Positions 7,288 to 14,347 of a stretch of 14,746 bases of DNA are shown here, piece after piece (within the stretch, counting starts at the first letter, position 1; each line of letters starts with the position of its first letter). Under the pieces are notes generated by a model. It ran no database searches. It saw only the letters and a list, made by a program, of their open reading frames with translations, and was not told the DNA's origin. The DNA comes from JASMHC01 sp042092935. Its GTDB lineage: Bacteria > Pseudomonadota > Alphaproteobacteria > Rhodobacterales > Rhodobacteraceae. The position numbers and the translations under genes are program-made. The stretch lies in assembly GCA_042092935.1 (NCBI GenBank), contig JBELFK010000069.1:1-14746 (forward strand), written 5' to 3'.

Positions 7288-7722
7288 TCACGCGCCGTCA
7301 AGCGCCCCGTCCCACCCAAAGTAAACACCCGGCACTTCGTCGGCCCCCAAGCTGCGGTAAAGCGCAAGTGCGGGGGCGTTGTCTTGCTCGGTCCCCAGCC
7401 AAACCCCCTCGCAGCCGCGCGCACGGGCAATCCCGATCATCGCGCCAATCAAACCCGTCGCCACCCCGCGCCGCGTCCAGCCATCCCGCGTGCCCACTTC
7501 ATTGATGAACATCGACGGCGGCTTGTCGGGGTGCAGCAAGATATTGGCCGACACCATCCCGACCGCCAAATCACCGGCAAAGGCCAAAACCAATTCATGC
7601 AACGGATCGCGCAAAAACGCATCCGCCTGAACCGGATCGACCGGATTGTCGAACACCCCTTCGCGCACCGACAACAAAAGCGCCAAGTCCTCCGGCCCAA
7701 CCTGCTTGAAAACTATCTCCAC
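7288..7722 (-). CDS. GNAT-family N-acetyltransferase
   Basis: This 144-residue acetyl-CoA-dependent acetyltransferase has motif A with the R/Q-x-x-G-x-G/A acetyl-CoA loop at RRGVAT (84-89). Motif B is EQDNAPALALYRSLGA (about 112-127), with N115 and Y122 in the usual places. The start is GTG at 7722, supported by AGGGAG 9 nt upstream; no better in-frame ATG is present. The gene runs opposite to the dehydrogenase/oxygenase operon, and its stop touches the HD gene stop, so it is probably a separate unit. It loosely recalls aminoglycoside 3-N-acetyltransferases. PhnO-type aminoalkylphosphonate acetylation is another idea suggested only by the neighbour. Acceptor substrate is unknown. Confidence 0.85.
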   Translation of the reverse strand: MEIVFKQVGPEDLALLLSVREGVFDNPVDPVQADAFLRDPLHELVLAFAGDLAVGMVSANILLHPDKPPSMFINEVGTRDGWTRRGVATGLIGAMIGIARARGCEGVWLGTEQDNAPALALYRSLGADEVPGVYFGWDGALDGA

Positions 7723-7771
7723 AATCTCACGCTCCCTGCACTTTTTCTTTGTCCATCTACTCCGGGGGTGC

Positions 7772-7831
7772 CCGAGGGGGCAGCGCCCCCTCGGCCTGCC
7801 CGCCGCAGGCGTGCCTGCATTTCAATGCAGG
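7772..7831. repeat. cluster of three intergenic hairpins with alternating complementary segments
   Basis: Three inverted repeats sit head to tail: a 10-bp perfect stem with a 3-nt loop (7772-7794, CCGAGGGGGC half-sites), GCCTGC/GCAGGC (7794-7810), and CCTGCATT/AATGCAGG (7814-7831). The second right arm can pair instead with GCCTGC at 7813-7818, so alternative folds compete. The cluster lies about 90 nt before the enolase-superfamily gene and about 50 nt upstream of the divergent GNAT gene. It may be a dispersed palindromic repeat or a leader structure. No U-run follows in either direction, so it is not a typical terminator. Confidence 0.6.
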
Positions 7832-7919
7832 TTCCGACGCATTCCCCCATCAAGGTCGTTTTCTGACTTGCCACACCCAATCACCAATCGCATCGTGGGT
7901 CCAAACTGGAAGGCACGCC

Positions 7920-9143
7920 ATGAAACTGCAAGACCTCGACATCATCGTCACCTCTCCCCCTGCCCCCGGATGGGGCGGACGCTACTGGATCCTCGTCAAA
8001 CTGACCACCGACACCGGTATCACCGGTTGGGGCGAATGCTACGCCTCCTCGGTCGGTCCCGAGGCGATGAAGCCGGTGATCCGCGATGTGTTTGAACGCC
8101 ATATGCTCGGCGAAAACCCCGAGAACATCGAGCGTATGTTCCGCAAGGCCTATTCCTCAGGGTTCACCCAACGACCAGACCTCACCGTCATGGGGGCTTT
8201 TTCGGGCCTGGAAATCGCCTGTTGGGACATTTTGGGCAAAGACCGCGACCGCCCCGTCTGGGCCCTGCTTGGCGGGCTAATGAACGAGCGGATACGCTCT
8301 TACACCTACCTCTATCCGATGCCGCACCACTCTATGGCAGATTTCTGGACCAGCGCCGATAATGCCGCCGAAGCCGCCGCCGATCTCGTCAAACAAGGCT
8401 ACACGGCCGTCAAATTTGACCCCGCAGGCCCCTACACCATGCGCGGGGGCCACCAACCAGCCATGTCCGACATCACCCAATCCGTCGCCTTCTGCAAAAC
8501 CATCCGCGAGGCCGTCGGCGACAAGGCCGATCTCTTGTTTGGCACCCATGGGCAATTCTCAACCCCCGGTGCCATCCGTCTCGGGCAGGCGATCGAACCT
8601 TATTTACCACTTTGGTATGAAGAACCCATTCCGCCAGACAACCTCGCGGAATTTGAGCGTGTCGCCAACGCAGTGCGCATTCCAATCGCCACCGGCGAGC
8701 GGATGACAACACGCGCCGAGTTTCACGCCGTGCTCAAAGCGGGCGCGCGTATCCTGCAACCGGCCCTCGGTCGCGCCGGCGGTCTCTGGGAGGCACGCAA
8801 GATCGCCAGCCTTGCAGAAAGCTACAACGCCGAAATGGCGCCGCATCTCTATGCCGGTCCGGTCGAATGGGCCGCCAACATCCACCTCGCGGCGGCCATC
8901 CCCAATCTTCTGATCGCCGAGACCATCGAAACGCCGTTCCACAATGACCTCATCAAGGGCAGCATCCGTGTCGAAAACGGCTTTATCCCCGCACCGACGG
9001 CGGCCGGACTTGGCATCGAGATTGACGAAAACCTCGCCCGCGCGCATCCCTACAGCGGCCGCCACCTGCACCTCGAAATGCGCGACGAACCCTGCGATTA
9101 CGTCAACGGAAACGCCTTCCAAGGGGGCGCACCGGCAAAATAA
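7920..9143 (+). CDS. mandelate racemase/muconate lactonizing enzyme-type (enolase superfamily) protein
   Basis: This 407-residue enzyme has the enolase-superfamily layout: an N-terminal capping domain (about 1-125) and a (beta/alpha)7-beta barrel. Barrel landmarks include K165 in VKFDPAG, FGTHGQ (207-212), EEP (234-236), TGER (258-261), LGRAGG (283-288), APHLY (307-311) and E334. E234/E235 and E260 fit the second and third metal ligands, and H309 fits the general base on strand 7. Members abstract a proton next to a carboxylate; most relatives with HGQ/HGR-like strands are sugar-acid dehydratases. The usual first metal-ligand Asp is apparently Gly208 here, which seems to be a family trait of this unassigned subgroup. 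The ATG at 7920 is chosen because GGAAGG lies 6 nt upstream and because the open frame from 7749 would include the hairpin cluster. Dehydration of an aldonate or related hydroxy acid is a reasonable guess. Confidence 0.85.
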   Translation: MKLQDLDIIVTSPPAPGWGGRYWILVKLTTDTGITGWGECYASSVGPEAMKPVIRDVFERHMLGENPENIERMFRKAYSSGFTQRPDLTVMGAFSGLEIACWDILGKDRDRPVWALLGGLMNERIRSYTYLYPMPHHSMADFWTSADNAAEAAADLVKQGYTAVKFDPAGPYTMRGGHQPAMSDITQSVAFCKTIREAVGDKADLLFGTHGQFSTPGAIRLGQAIEPYLPLWYEEPIPPDNLAEFERVANAVRIPIATGERMTTRAEFHAVLKAGARILQPALGRAGGLWEARKIASLAESYNAEMAPHLYAGPVEWAANIHLAAAIPNLLIAETIETPFHNDLIKGSIRVENGFIPAPTAAGLGIEIDENLARAHPYSGRHLHLEMRDEPCDYVNGNAFQGGAPAK

Positions 9144-9147
9144 CGCT

Positions 9148-9176
9148 TTGCGAAACTCGCATATGTTATTTATTGT
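9148..9176 (+). promoter_or_regulatory. candidate promoter of the ArsR-family gene
   Basis: A TTGCGA (-35-like, 9148-9153) and a TATTGT (-10-like, 9171-9176) are separated by 17 nt in the only AT-rich stretch of this region, just after the enolase-family stop codon. An AGAAGGAG ribosome binding site follows at 9192-9199, 10 nt before the ATG. The -10 region would be a natural place for autorepression, though no strong operator palindrome is visible. Confidence 0.4.
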
Positions 9177-9209
9177 TGCTAAACAGCGTCGAGAAGGAGT
9201 GAATACACC

Positions 9210-9533
9210 ATGAACACCCATGTCGCGCCACCGGCTGAAGAAATGGCAGAAAACGCCCAGAGCGCTGCTGCCTATCTAAAGACACTGGCCCACGAAGGCC
9301 GCCTTATGATCCTCTGCCACCTCGGAAGCGGAGAAAAGTCAGTGGGCGAGCTGGAAGACCTTTTGAGTATTCGTCAGGCAGCCGTCAGCCAAATGCTTGC
9401 GCGATTGCGCGACGAAGGTCTGGTCGCACCCCGTCGGGATGGCAAAACGATTTACTACAGTCTCGCGGATGACAACACGGTTCAGGTGATCGGCCTGCTC
9501 TATAACCTGTTCTGCAAGGACGACTGCGCCTGA
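9210..9533 (+). CDS. ArsR-family repressor, SqrR/BigR-like persulfide sensor
   Basis: This 107-residue winged-helix DNA-binding protein acts as a dimeric repressor. The core reads LKTLAHEGRLMILCHL (23-38), then the recognition helix RQAAVSQMLARLRDEGLV (55-72) and the wing RRDGKTIYYSL. There is no CxC alpha3 metal-binding motif of arsenic or cadmium sensors. Instead Cys36 and Cys102 correspond, with a constant offset of five, to the Cys41/Cys107 pair that forms the tetrasulfide switch in Rhodobacter SqrR (numbering recalled). A third cysteine, C106, lies near the end. The gene has a strong AGAAGGAG ribosome binding site and stands between the enolase-family gene and a terminator. No sulfide oxidation gene (sqr, pdo, bigR operon) is in the window, so its regulon lies elsewhere or it controls itself. 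Confidence 0.85.
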   Translation: MNTHVAPPAEEMAENAQSAAAYLKTLAHEGRLMILCHLGSGEKSVGELEDLLSIRQAAVSQMLARLRDEGLVAPRRDGKTIYYSLADDNTVQVIGLLYNLFCKDDCA

Positions 9534-9547
9534 TCCAACAAAGACCA

Positions 9548-9565
9548 GCCCGTCAGGCCCGTCAG
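9548..9565. repeat. short tandem repeat, 2 x GCCCGTCAG
   Basis: Two exact 9-nt copies lie directly after one another just past the ArsR-family stop. A weak bulged hairpin (GGCA..CTCA / TGAG.TGCC, about 9566-9584) follows. Too short to interpret; possibly replication slippage. Confidence 0.5.
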
Positions 9566-9610
9566 GCACACTCACCTGAGTGCCCTCTCGGCGATCTTTT
9601 GGCGCAAACG

Positions 9611-9640
9611 AAAGGGGCCCCGAAAGGCCCCTTTAATTCT
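9611..9640 (+). terminator. rho-independent terminator after the ArsR-family gene
   Basis: A 9-bp perfect stem AAAGGGGCC/GGCCCCTTT with a CCGAAA loop is followed by TTTAATTCTTT. It lies 78 nt after the ArsR-family stop and 17 nt before the ileS stop on the other strand. The T-rich side favours termination of rightward transcription. The A-rich left arm gives only TTT-CG-TTT on the other strand, so it may also serve ileS, less strongly. Confidence 0.85.
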
Positions 9641-9656
9641 TTCTAAATCCAGCACG

Positions 9657-12617
9657 TTACCCCAGCGCTTCGTCGCAGCGCTTGCAAGTGCCGTCATGGC
9701 CGTGGGTGCCGACGTCTGGCAGCACTTTCCAGCAGCGCTGACATTTCTCGCCTTCGGCTTTCTCAAACACTACGCCAACGCCATCGATTTCCGGCAGGCG
9801 GAAGGCCTCCGCCGGGCTTGGGTCGCCGCTAAGCACTAGATCGGAGGTGATGCAGATATCGTCAAACGCCACGGACCTCAGTGCGGCCAACATGTCTGCG
9901 TCGCGGACATGCACCACTGGCGCGGCCTCAAGCGATGCGCCGATAACCTTGTCCGTCCGCTGGATTTCCAACGCCGCCGTCACTGCCCGCCGCGCCTGAC
10001 GCACCTGTGCCCATTTCGCCGCCAAAGGTTCGTCCAGCCAATCGGCAGGGGTGTCGGGGAAATCGATCATGTGAACCGAACTGTCTTCACCCGGGAAACG
10101 CTCTAGCCAGACTTCCTCCATCGTGAACACCAACACCGGTGCCAACCATGAGGTCAAACGATGGAACAGGATGTCCAGAACCGTGCGCGCCGAGCGGCGG
10201 CGCAAAGTGTCCCCGTCGCAATAGAGCGCGTCTTTGCGGATATCGAAGTAAAAGGCCGACAGGTCCACGGTGGCAAAGTTGAAGACCGCGCTGAAGACGC
10301 CCTGGAAATCAAACTCGGCATAGCCCTTGCGAACCTTGTGGTCCAACTCGGCCAGACGGTGCAGCACCCAGCGCTCAAGCTCGGGCATGTCGGCAGGATC
10401 AACGCGGTCGGCTTCCGAGAACTCGGACAGCGAGCCCAGCATAAACCGCATGGTGTTGCGCAAACGGCGATAGCTGTCGGCGACGCCCTTCAGGATCTCC
10501 GGCCCGATCCGCTGATCCGCGGTGTAGTCGGTCTGGGCCACCCAAAGACGCAGAATATCGGCGCCGTATTGCTTGACGACCGTTTCCGGCACGATGGTGT
10601 TGCCCAGCGATTTGGACATCTTGTTGCCCTTCTCGTCGAGCGTGAACCCATGCGTCACCACATTGCGGTAAGGCGCACGACCCAAGGTGCCGCAAGCCTG
10701 CAACAGCGAGGAATGGAACCACCCGCGGTGCTGGTCGGTGCCCTCCATATAGACATCGGCGATGCCGTCAGCGGTGCCATCTTCACGGTCGCGCAGAACA
10801 AAGGCGTGGGTCGAGCCTGAGTCAAACCACACATCCAGCACGTCAAACACCTGATCGTAGTCGTCAGGGTTCACGTCGTCGCCAAGGAAACGCTCTTTCG
10901 CGCCCTCGGCGTACCAGCAGTCTGCGCCCTCGGCCTCGAAAGCCTCGGCGATGCGCGCGTTCACTGCGTCGTTGCGCAGCAGAAAGTCAGGGTCCGTTGG
11001 CAGCAGGCCTTTGCGGGTGAAACAGGTCAGCGGCACGCCCCAAGCGCGTTGACGGGACAGAACCCAATCCGGCCGCGCTTCGATCATGCTATAGAGACGG
11101 TTGCGGCCGCTCTGAGGCCACCACTTCACCAAAGCGTCAATCGACGTCAGCGCGCGTTCGCGGATCGTCGTGCCGTGGGTGTCCTGCCAGTCGCCCAGAT
11201 CGCGATCCACCGCCGCGAACCACTGCGGCGTGTTGCGGAACACGATAGGCGCCTTTGAGCGCCACGAGTGCGGGTAGCTGTGCGAGACACGGCCACGGGC
11301 GATGATACCGCCCGCCTCAACCAGCTTGGCGATAACAGCGTTGTTGGCTTTGCCTTCTTTGCCTTTGCGGTCAAAGACCTGAAGGCCCGCGAAGAACGGC
11401 ACATGCGGCAGGAACTCGGATTCCTCGCCCACGTTGTGAGTCATCCGGTCAATCCAGTTGCGCTTGACGAAAGCCTCATAGTCGTCCGCACCGTGGCTTG
11501 GCGCAGTGTGGACAAAGCCCGTGCCGGCGTCGTCGGTGACGTGGTCTCCATCGATCATTGGGACGCCTTCAGGATAATCCCAATACGGATCCAAATCAGC
11601 GAAGGGGTGCTTAAGGACCATGCCCTCAAATTCGCTGGTCGCCACATCGCGGACGCGGGTGAATTCGGTCACACGAGACTTACCCAGCGCGTCTTCGGCC
11701 AAGGTGTCAGCGAACAGATAGAGATCACCGGGGTTGGTCCAGCTCTCTTCTTCGGTCGCGTCAACGCGGTAGAGACCATAGGCCACCTTGTCGTTATAAG
11801 CCACGGCTTTGTTGGACGGGATGGTCCAAGGGGTTGTGGTCCAGATAACGACGCGGGCTTTTTCGATCGCATGGATGTCTTGCATCACTTCGTCCGGTGT
11901 GCGCCCTTCAGCCCAGCCATACGGTTCCCCGTTATACTCCTCAATTTCGAACGGCACCCAGATCGTATGGCTCTTATGATCGTGATACTCGATCTCGGCT
12001 TCAGCCAAGGCGGTCTTCTCAACCGGAGACCACATCACAGGCTTTGACCCCTGATAGAGCGAGCCGTTCATCAGGAACTTCATGAACTCCTCGGCGATCA
12101 CGCGTTCGGCGTGGAAGTCCATCGTCAGATAGGGGTTTTCCCAATTGCCGGTGATCCCGAGACGCTTGAACTCATCGCGCTGGATATCCACCCAGCCCTC
12201 GGCGAACTTGCGGCATTCCTGACGGAAATCCACCACGTCCACGTCGTCTTTGTTCTTGCCCTTTTTGCGGTACTGCTCTTCGATCTTCCATTCGATCGGC
12301 AGACCGTGGCAATCCCAGCCCGGCACATAGCGGCTGTCAAAACCCATCATCTGGTGCGAACGGACGATCATGTCCTTGATCGTCTTGTTCAGCGCGTGGC
12401 CGATATGCAAATGGCCGTTGGCATAGGGCGGGCCGTCGTGCAGGGTAAAGGGCTTGCGGCTGCCGTCTTTGGCCTTGTCGCGCAGGCGACCGTAGACGTC
12501 CATTTGTTCCCAACGGGCCAGCCACTCGGGTTCGCGCTTGGGAAGGCCTGCGCGCATCGGGAAATCCGTCTGAGGCAGGTTCAGGGTCGATTTATAGTCA
12601 GGGGTTTCGGCACACAT
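9657..12617 (-). CDS. ileS: isoleucyl-tRNA synthetase
   Basis: This 986-residue class I aminoacyl-tRNA synthetase charges tRNA-Ile with isoleucine and edits valine. The ATP-binding HIGH motif is at 71-74, preceded by DGPPYANGHL. The CP1 editing domain contains the TTPWTIPSN segment and GTGFVHTAPSHG. KMSKS is at 666-670, and the C-terminal zinc ribbon uses C959, C962, C978 and C981 (CQRC and CKRC). Length and the C-terminal zinc domain are those of the ordinary bacterial IleS1 type, not the mupirocin-resistant eukaryote-like form. The ATG at 12617 has a GGAG about 10 nt upstream. The gene ends next to a terminator shared with the convergent ArsR-family gene. The 309-nt leader holds several hairpins but no T-box features. 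Confidence 0.98.
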   Translation of the reverse strand: MCAETPDYKSTLNLPQTDFPMRAGLPKREPEWLARWEQMDVYGRLRDKAKDGSRKPFTLHDGPPYANGHLHIGHALNKTIKDMIVRSHQMMGFDSRYVPGWDCHGLPIEWKIEEQYRKKGKNKDDVDVVDFRQECRKFAEGWVDIQRDEFKRLGITGNWENPYLTMDFHAERVIAEEFMKFLMNGSLYQGSKPVMWSPVEKTALAEAEIEYHDHKSHTIWVPFEIEEYNGEPYGWAEGRTPDEVMQDIHAIEKARVVIWTTTPWTIPSNKAVAYNDKVAYGLYRVDATEEESWTNPGDLYLFADTLAEDALGKSRVTEFTRVRDVATSEFEGMVLKHPFADLDPYWDYPEGVPMIDGDHVTDDAGTGFVHTAPSHGADDYEAFVKRNWIDRMTHNVGEESEFLPHVPFFAGLQVFDRKGKEGKANNAVIAKLVEAGGIIARGRVSHSYPHSWRSKAPIVFRNTPQWFAAVDRDLGDWQDTHGTTIRERALTSIDALVKWWPQSGRNRLYSMIEARPDWVLSRQRAWGVPLTCFTRKGLLPTDPDFLLRNDAVNARIAEAFEAEGADCWYAEGAKERFLGDDVNPDDYDQVFDVLDVWFDSGSTHAFVLRDREDGTADGIADVYMEGTDQHRGWFHSSLLQACGTLGRAPYRNVVTHGFTLDEKGNKMSKSLGNTIVPETVVKQYGADILRLWVAQTDYTADQRIGPEILKGVADSYRRLRNTMRFMLGSLSEFSEADRVDPADMPELERWVLHRLAELDHKVRKGYAEFDFQGVFSAVFNFATVDLSAFYFDIRKDALYCDGDTLRRRSARTVLDILFHRLTSWLAPVLVFTMEEVWLERFPGEDSSVHMIDFPDTPADWLDEPLAAKWAQVRQARRAVTAALEIQRTDKVIGASLEAAPVVHVRDADMLAALRSVAFDDICITSDLVLSGDPSPAEAFRLPEIDGVGVVFEKAEGEKCQRCWKVLPDVGTHGHDGTCKRCDEALG

Positions 12618-12659
12618 ATCCGTGTTGCTCCGTCATCATTTTTCAACTGGGGGATAACA

Positions 12660-12688
12660 AAAGGCGGCGCGGTGATCCATACGCCTTT
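12660..12688 (-). terminator. possible terminator/attenuator hairpin in the ileS leader
   Basis: Read on the - strand, a 7-bp stem AAAGGCG/CGCCTTT with a 15-nt loop is followed by TGTTAT. It could terminate transcription from the YcjF-like gene or attenuate ileS. The loop is long and the T-run short, so confidence is low. Confidence 0.3.
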
Positions 12689-12689
12689 G

Positions 12690-12720
12690 CCCGGCAAACT
12701 CTGATCCTTAGAGCGCCGGG
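12690..12720 (-). repeat. 31-nt imperfect stem-loop in the ileS leader
   Basis: CCCGGC/GCCGGG outer arms and CTCT/AGAG inner arms are separated by a small asymmetric internal loop and capped by a 7-nt loop. It directly precedes the weaker AAAGGCG hairpin on the ileS sense strand. Confidence 0.45.
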
Positions 12721-12744
12721 TGACTAATTCGAATAATGATGCCG

Positions 12745-12776
12745 AAAGCGTTTCGCTTTGAACCTGCATCGCAGGT
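12745..12776. repeat. two adjacent perfect mini-hairpins
   Basis: AAAGCG-TTT-CGCTTT (12745-12759) and ACCTGC-ATC-GCAGGT (12762-12776) are two 6-bp perfect stems with 3-nt loops, 2 nt apart. They lie about 130-160 nt upstream of ileS and may form part of a structured leader. Confidence 0.45.
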
Positions 12777-12926
12777 GTGATCTGAAACGTCCGGATCCCA
12801 TCGATGTTGAGACTGCATGGCGTACGCTTTGGTGCCCAAGCCGTTCTCAAAACAATTGAATTCATGTGTCATGAGGGACTTATAGGGCCGCTTCCCCACG
12901 AGGTCCAGAGGCTCCATCCGCCGCAA

Positions 12927-13910
12927 TCATCCGCGTTGAAACACACCCGTCAACGCGCGTTTGACGACGTTGCGGGTCTTGGGTTTTTCCCGCACAACAA
13001 AGGGCATGGGTCGGCAAAGCGTGATCGCGGTGATCCCAACCCGCGCGGTCAATGCCCCATTGATGATGCCCTCGCCAAACCGGCGTGAAATCTTGCCCGC
13101 AAGCGCCCCACCCGCGACCGAGCTGATAAGATCGTCGCCGATCGCGACAGCACCCGTGGCAACAAGATGGGTCAGCACGGCGCGCACCAGCTTCCAACTG
13201 CCGACGGTGCCAGAGCGTCCGCCGTAGATTTGCGCCACAGCCCGCACCATCCGCATGTTCGTCGCCAGCGCTATCGCGATGTCGGCCAGCGCAATCGGCA
13301 CCAGCGCCGTGGACATCGCTACCCGCCGCGCGGCGGATTCAACTTCGGCCAGCGCCGCCTTGTCGAGCGGATCCATGAGTTCGGCCTCAGCAAGCGTCAG
13401 GATACCTTCGGCGTCCATCTGGTCTGGCAGCAGCTCGTTGACGCGATTGATCTTCCACGACATGTCGTCGCGCCCGCGATACAACGCCATCACGTCCGAG
13501 GCCGCTTTGACGCCCTCTGCGCGGCTATTGCCCAGCCGAGCCTCTGCCGTCGCGGTTTGCAACCGCTCAAGCACGTCGAGACGTCGGTAGGCCAAGGCTT
13601 CGCGCAAGGCGACAAGGCCGAGCAGTGCCAAAACGATCCCCGTCAGCGCGGTGATCGTCATGCCGATAAGCGGACGACTTTCCAGCAAACCCACCACGAA
13701 ATCCCACATCGCAATGCCAACCAAAGCCGAGATCAACGCCCCGAGAGCCGCCAGGAACCAACGCCCCAAGCGGCTGACCCGCCCGCGCGACGCCGCGAGG
13801 TGTTGGGCAACAGCCGGCAGCGCCGCTTCTCCGATCTCGGGGACCGGTGGTGCATCGGCGGGGGACGGATCGTCTGCCTCAAGGTCAATCAGGATTGGAC
13901 CGTCGGTCAT
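12927..13910 (-). CDS. YcjF/DUF697 (TIGR01620-type) inner-membrane protein
   Basis: This is a 327-residue membrane protein of the YcjF family, whose biochemical role is not established. An acidic, proline-rich N-terminus (MTDGPILIDLEADDP...) precedes two transmembrane helices at about 51-76 and 81-102. A helical soluble part follows, then a C-terminal DUF697-like domain with a hydrophobic helix near 197-217 and glycine-rich GDDLISSVAGGALAGK. The start at 13910 is preferred over the ATG at 13928 because it forms an ATGA overlap with the GNAT gene stop, the same coupling used one gene upstream. The longer form would only add six residues. YcjF proteins are usually encoded directly after ycjX; here a GNAT gene separates them. 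Confidence 0.85.
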   Translation of the reverse strand: MTDGPILIDLEADDPSPADAPPVPEIGEAALPAVAQHLAASRGRVSRLGRWFLAALGALISALVGIAMWDFVVGLLESRPLIGMTITALTGIVLALLGLVALREALAYRRLDVLERLQTATAEARLGNSRAEGVKAASDVMALYRGRDDMSWKINRVNELLPDQMDAEGILTLAEAELMDPLDKAALAEVESAARRVAMSTALVPIALADIAIALATNMRMVRAVAQIYGGRSGTVGSWKLVRAVLTHLVATGAVAIGDDLISSVAGGALAGKISRRFGEGIINGALTARVGITAITLCRPMPFVVREKPKTRNVVKRALTGVFQRG

Positions 13911-14347
13911 GTCGCTGTTCGCTTCCATTGTAAAAACACGTCAGGCAGGCCCTCATCATTCGCCTGGCCCTCTGTCGTGCGTATTTCGCGAAACCCTTCG
14001 CGCAGATAAAACCGGCGTGCGCCCGCGTTGGCTTGGAACGTCCAAAGCTCCAACGCCTCACGGCCCGCCTTGGCGCCATCCAACAGCGCCTTGCCAAAAC
14101 CCGACCCTTGCGCGGCATTCGCCACGTAGAGCGCGTTCACCTCGGAACCGTTACGTGCCAAAAAGCCGACGACGTCACCGTCGCGCTCTGCAATTGTCAT
14201 CCAACCGCGATCAATCATCGAGGCGCAAAACCCGATATCCTCGGCACGGGTATGGATACGCGGCATCCAGTCCGTCGTGTCGATGAATTCTGACATGATC
14301 GCGCCGGTCTTGCCGGCATCGGTCGAGCGTGCCTTGCGAAGCGTCAT
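13907..14347 (-). CDS. GNAT-family N-acetyltransferase between ycjX-like and ycjF-like genes
   Basis: This is a 146-residue acetyltransferase. Motif A is VNALYVANAAQGSGFGKALL (70-89), with the acetyl-CoA loop QGSGFG at 80-85. Motif B holds N107 and Y114, ending REGF (116-119). Its ATG at 14347 overlaps the YcjX-like stop (ATGA), and its stop overlaps the ATG at 13910 of the YcjF-like gene, so all three are translated from one message. The acceptor is unknown; protein or small-molecule acetylation are both possible. The placement inside a stress-related membrane/NTPase pair is its most informative feature. Confidence 0.87.
   Translation of the reverse strand: MTLRKARSTDAGKTGAIMSEFIDTTDWMPRIHTRAEDIGFCASMIDRGWMTIAERDGDVVGFLARNGSEVNALYVANAAQGSGFGKALLDGAKAGREALELWTFQANAGARRFYLREGFREIRTTEGQANDEGLPDVFLQWKRTAT

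Larger units (their letters stand above)
12618..12926. other. 309-nt intergenic region / ileS leader, hairpin-rich, no gene seen
   Basis: No convincing coding frame, tRNA or known small RNA is visible between ileS and the YcjF-like gene. Short open frames on the - strand (for example 12581-12865) run into ileS, lack a good ribosome binding site and have no recognisable composition. The part nearest ileS contains four inverted repeats (listed separately). The remaining part (12777-12926) shows no strong secondary structure or clear promoter. Confidence 0.6.

Noticed and set aside
7749..7919. N-terminal extension of the enolase-superfamily protein
   Set aside because: It would translate the hairpin cluster, has low-complexity content, and the ATG at 7920 has a good ribosome binding site and a typical family start.
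9210..9533. Arsenic or heavy-metal sensor ArsR
   Set aside because: The metal-binding CxC motif of the alpha3 helix is absent; the cysteine pattern fits a persulfide sensor.
11268..12047. 259-codon + strand open frame inside ileS
   Set aside because: It is antisense to the well-conserved IleS editing domain and has no recognisable motif or ribosome binding site.
12581..12865. 94-codon - strand open frame in the ileS leader
   Set aside because: It overlaps the ileS start region, has no convincing ribosome binding site and no family resemblance.
12618..12926. T-box riboswitch upstream of ileS
   Set aside because: No specifier stem-loop or T-box sequence was found, and T-boxes controlling ileS are typical of Gram-positive bacteria.
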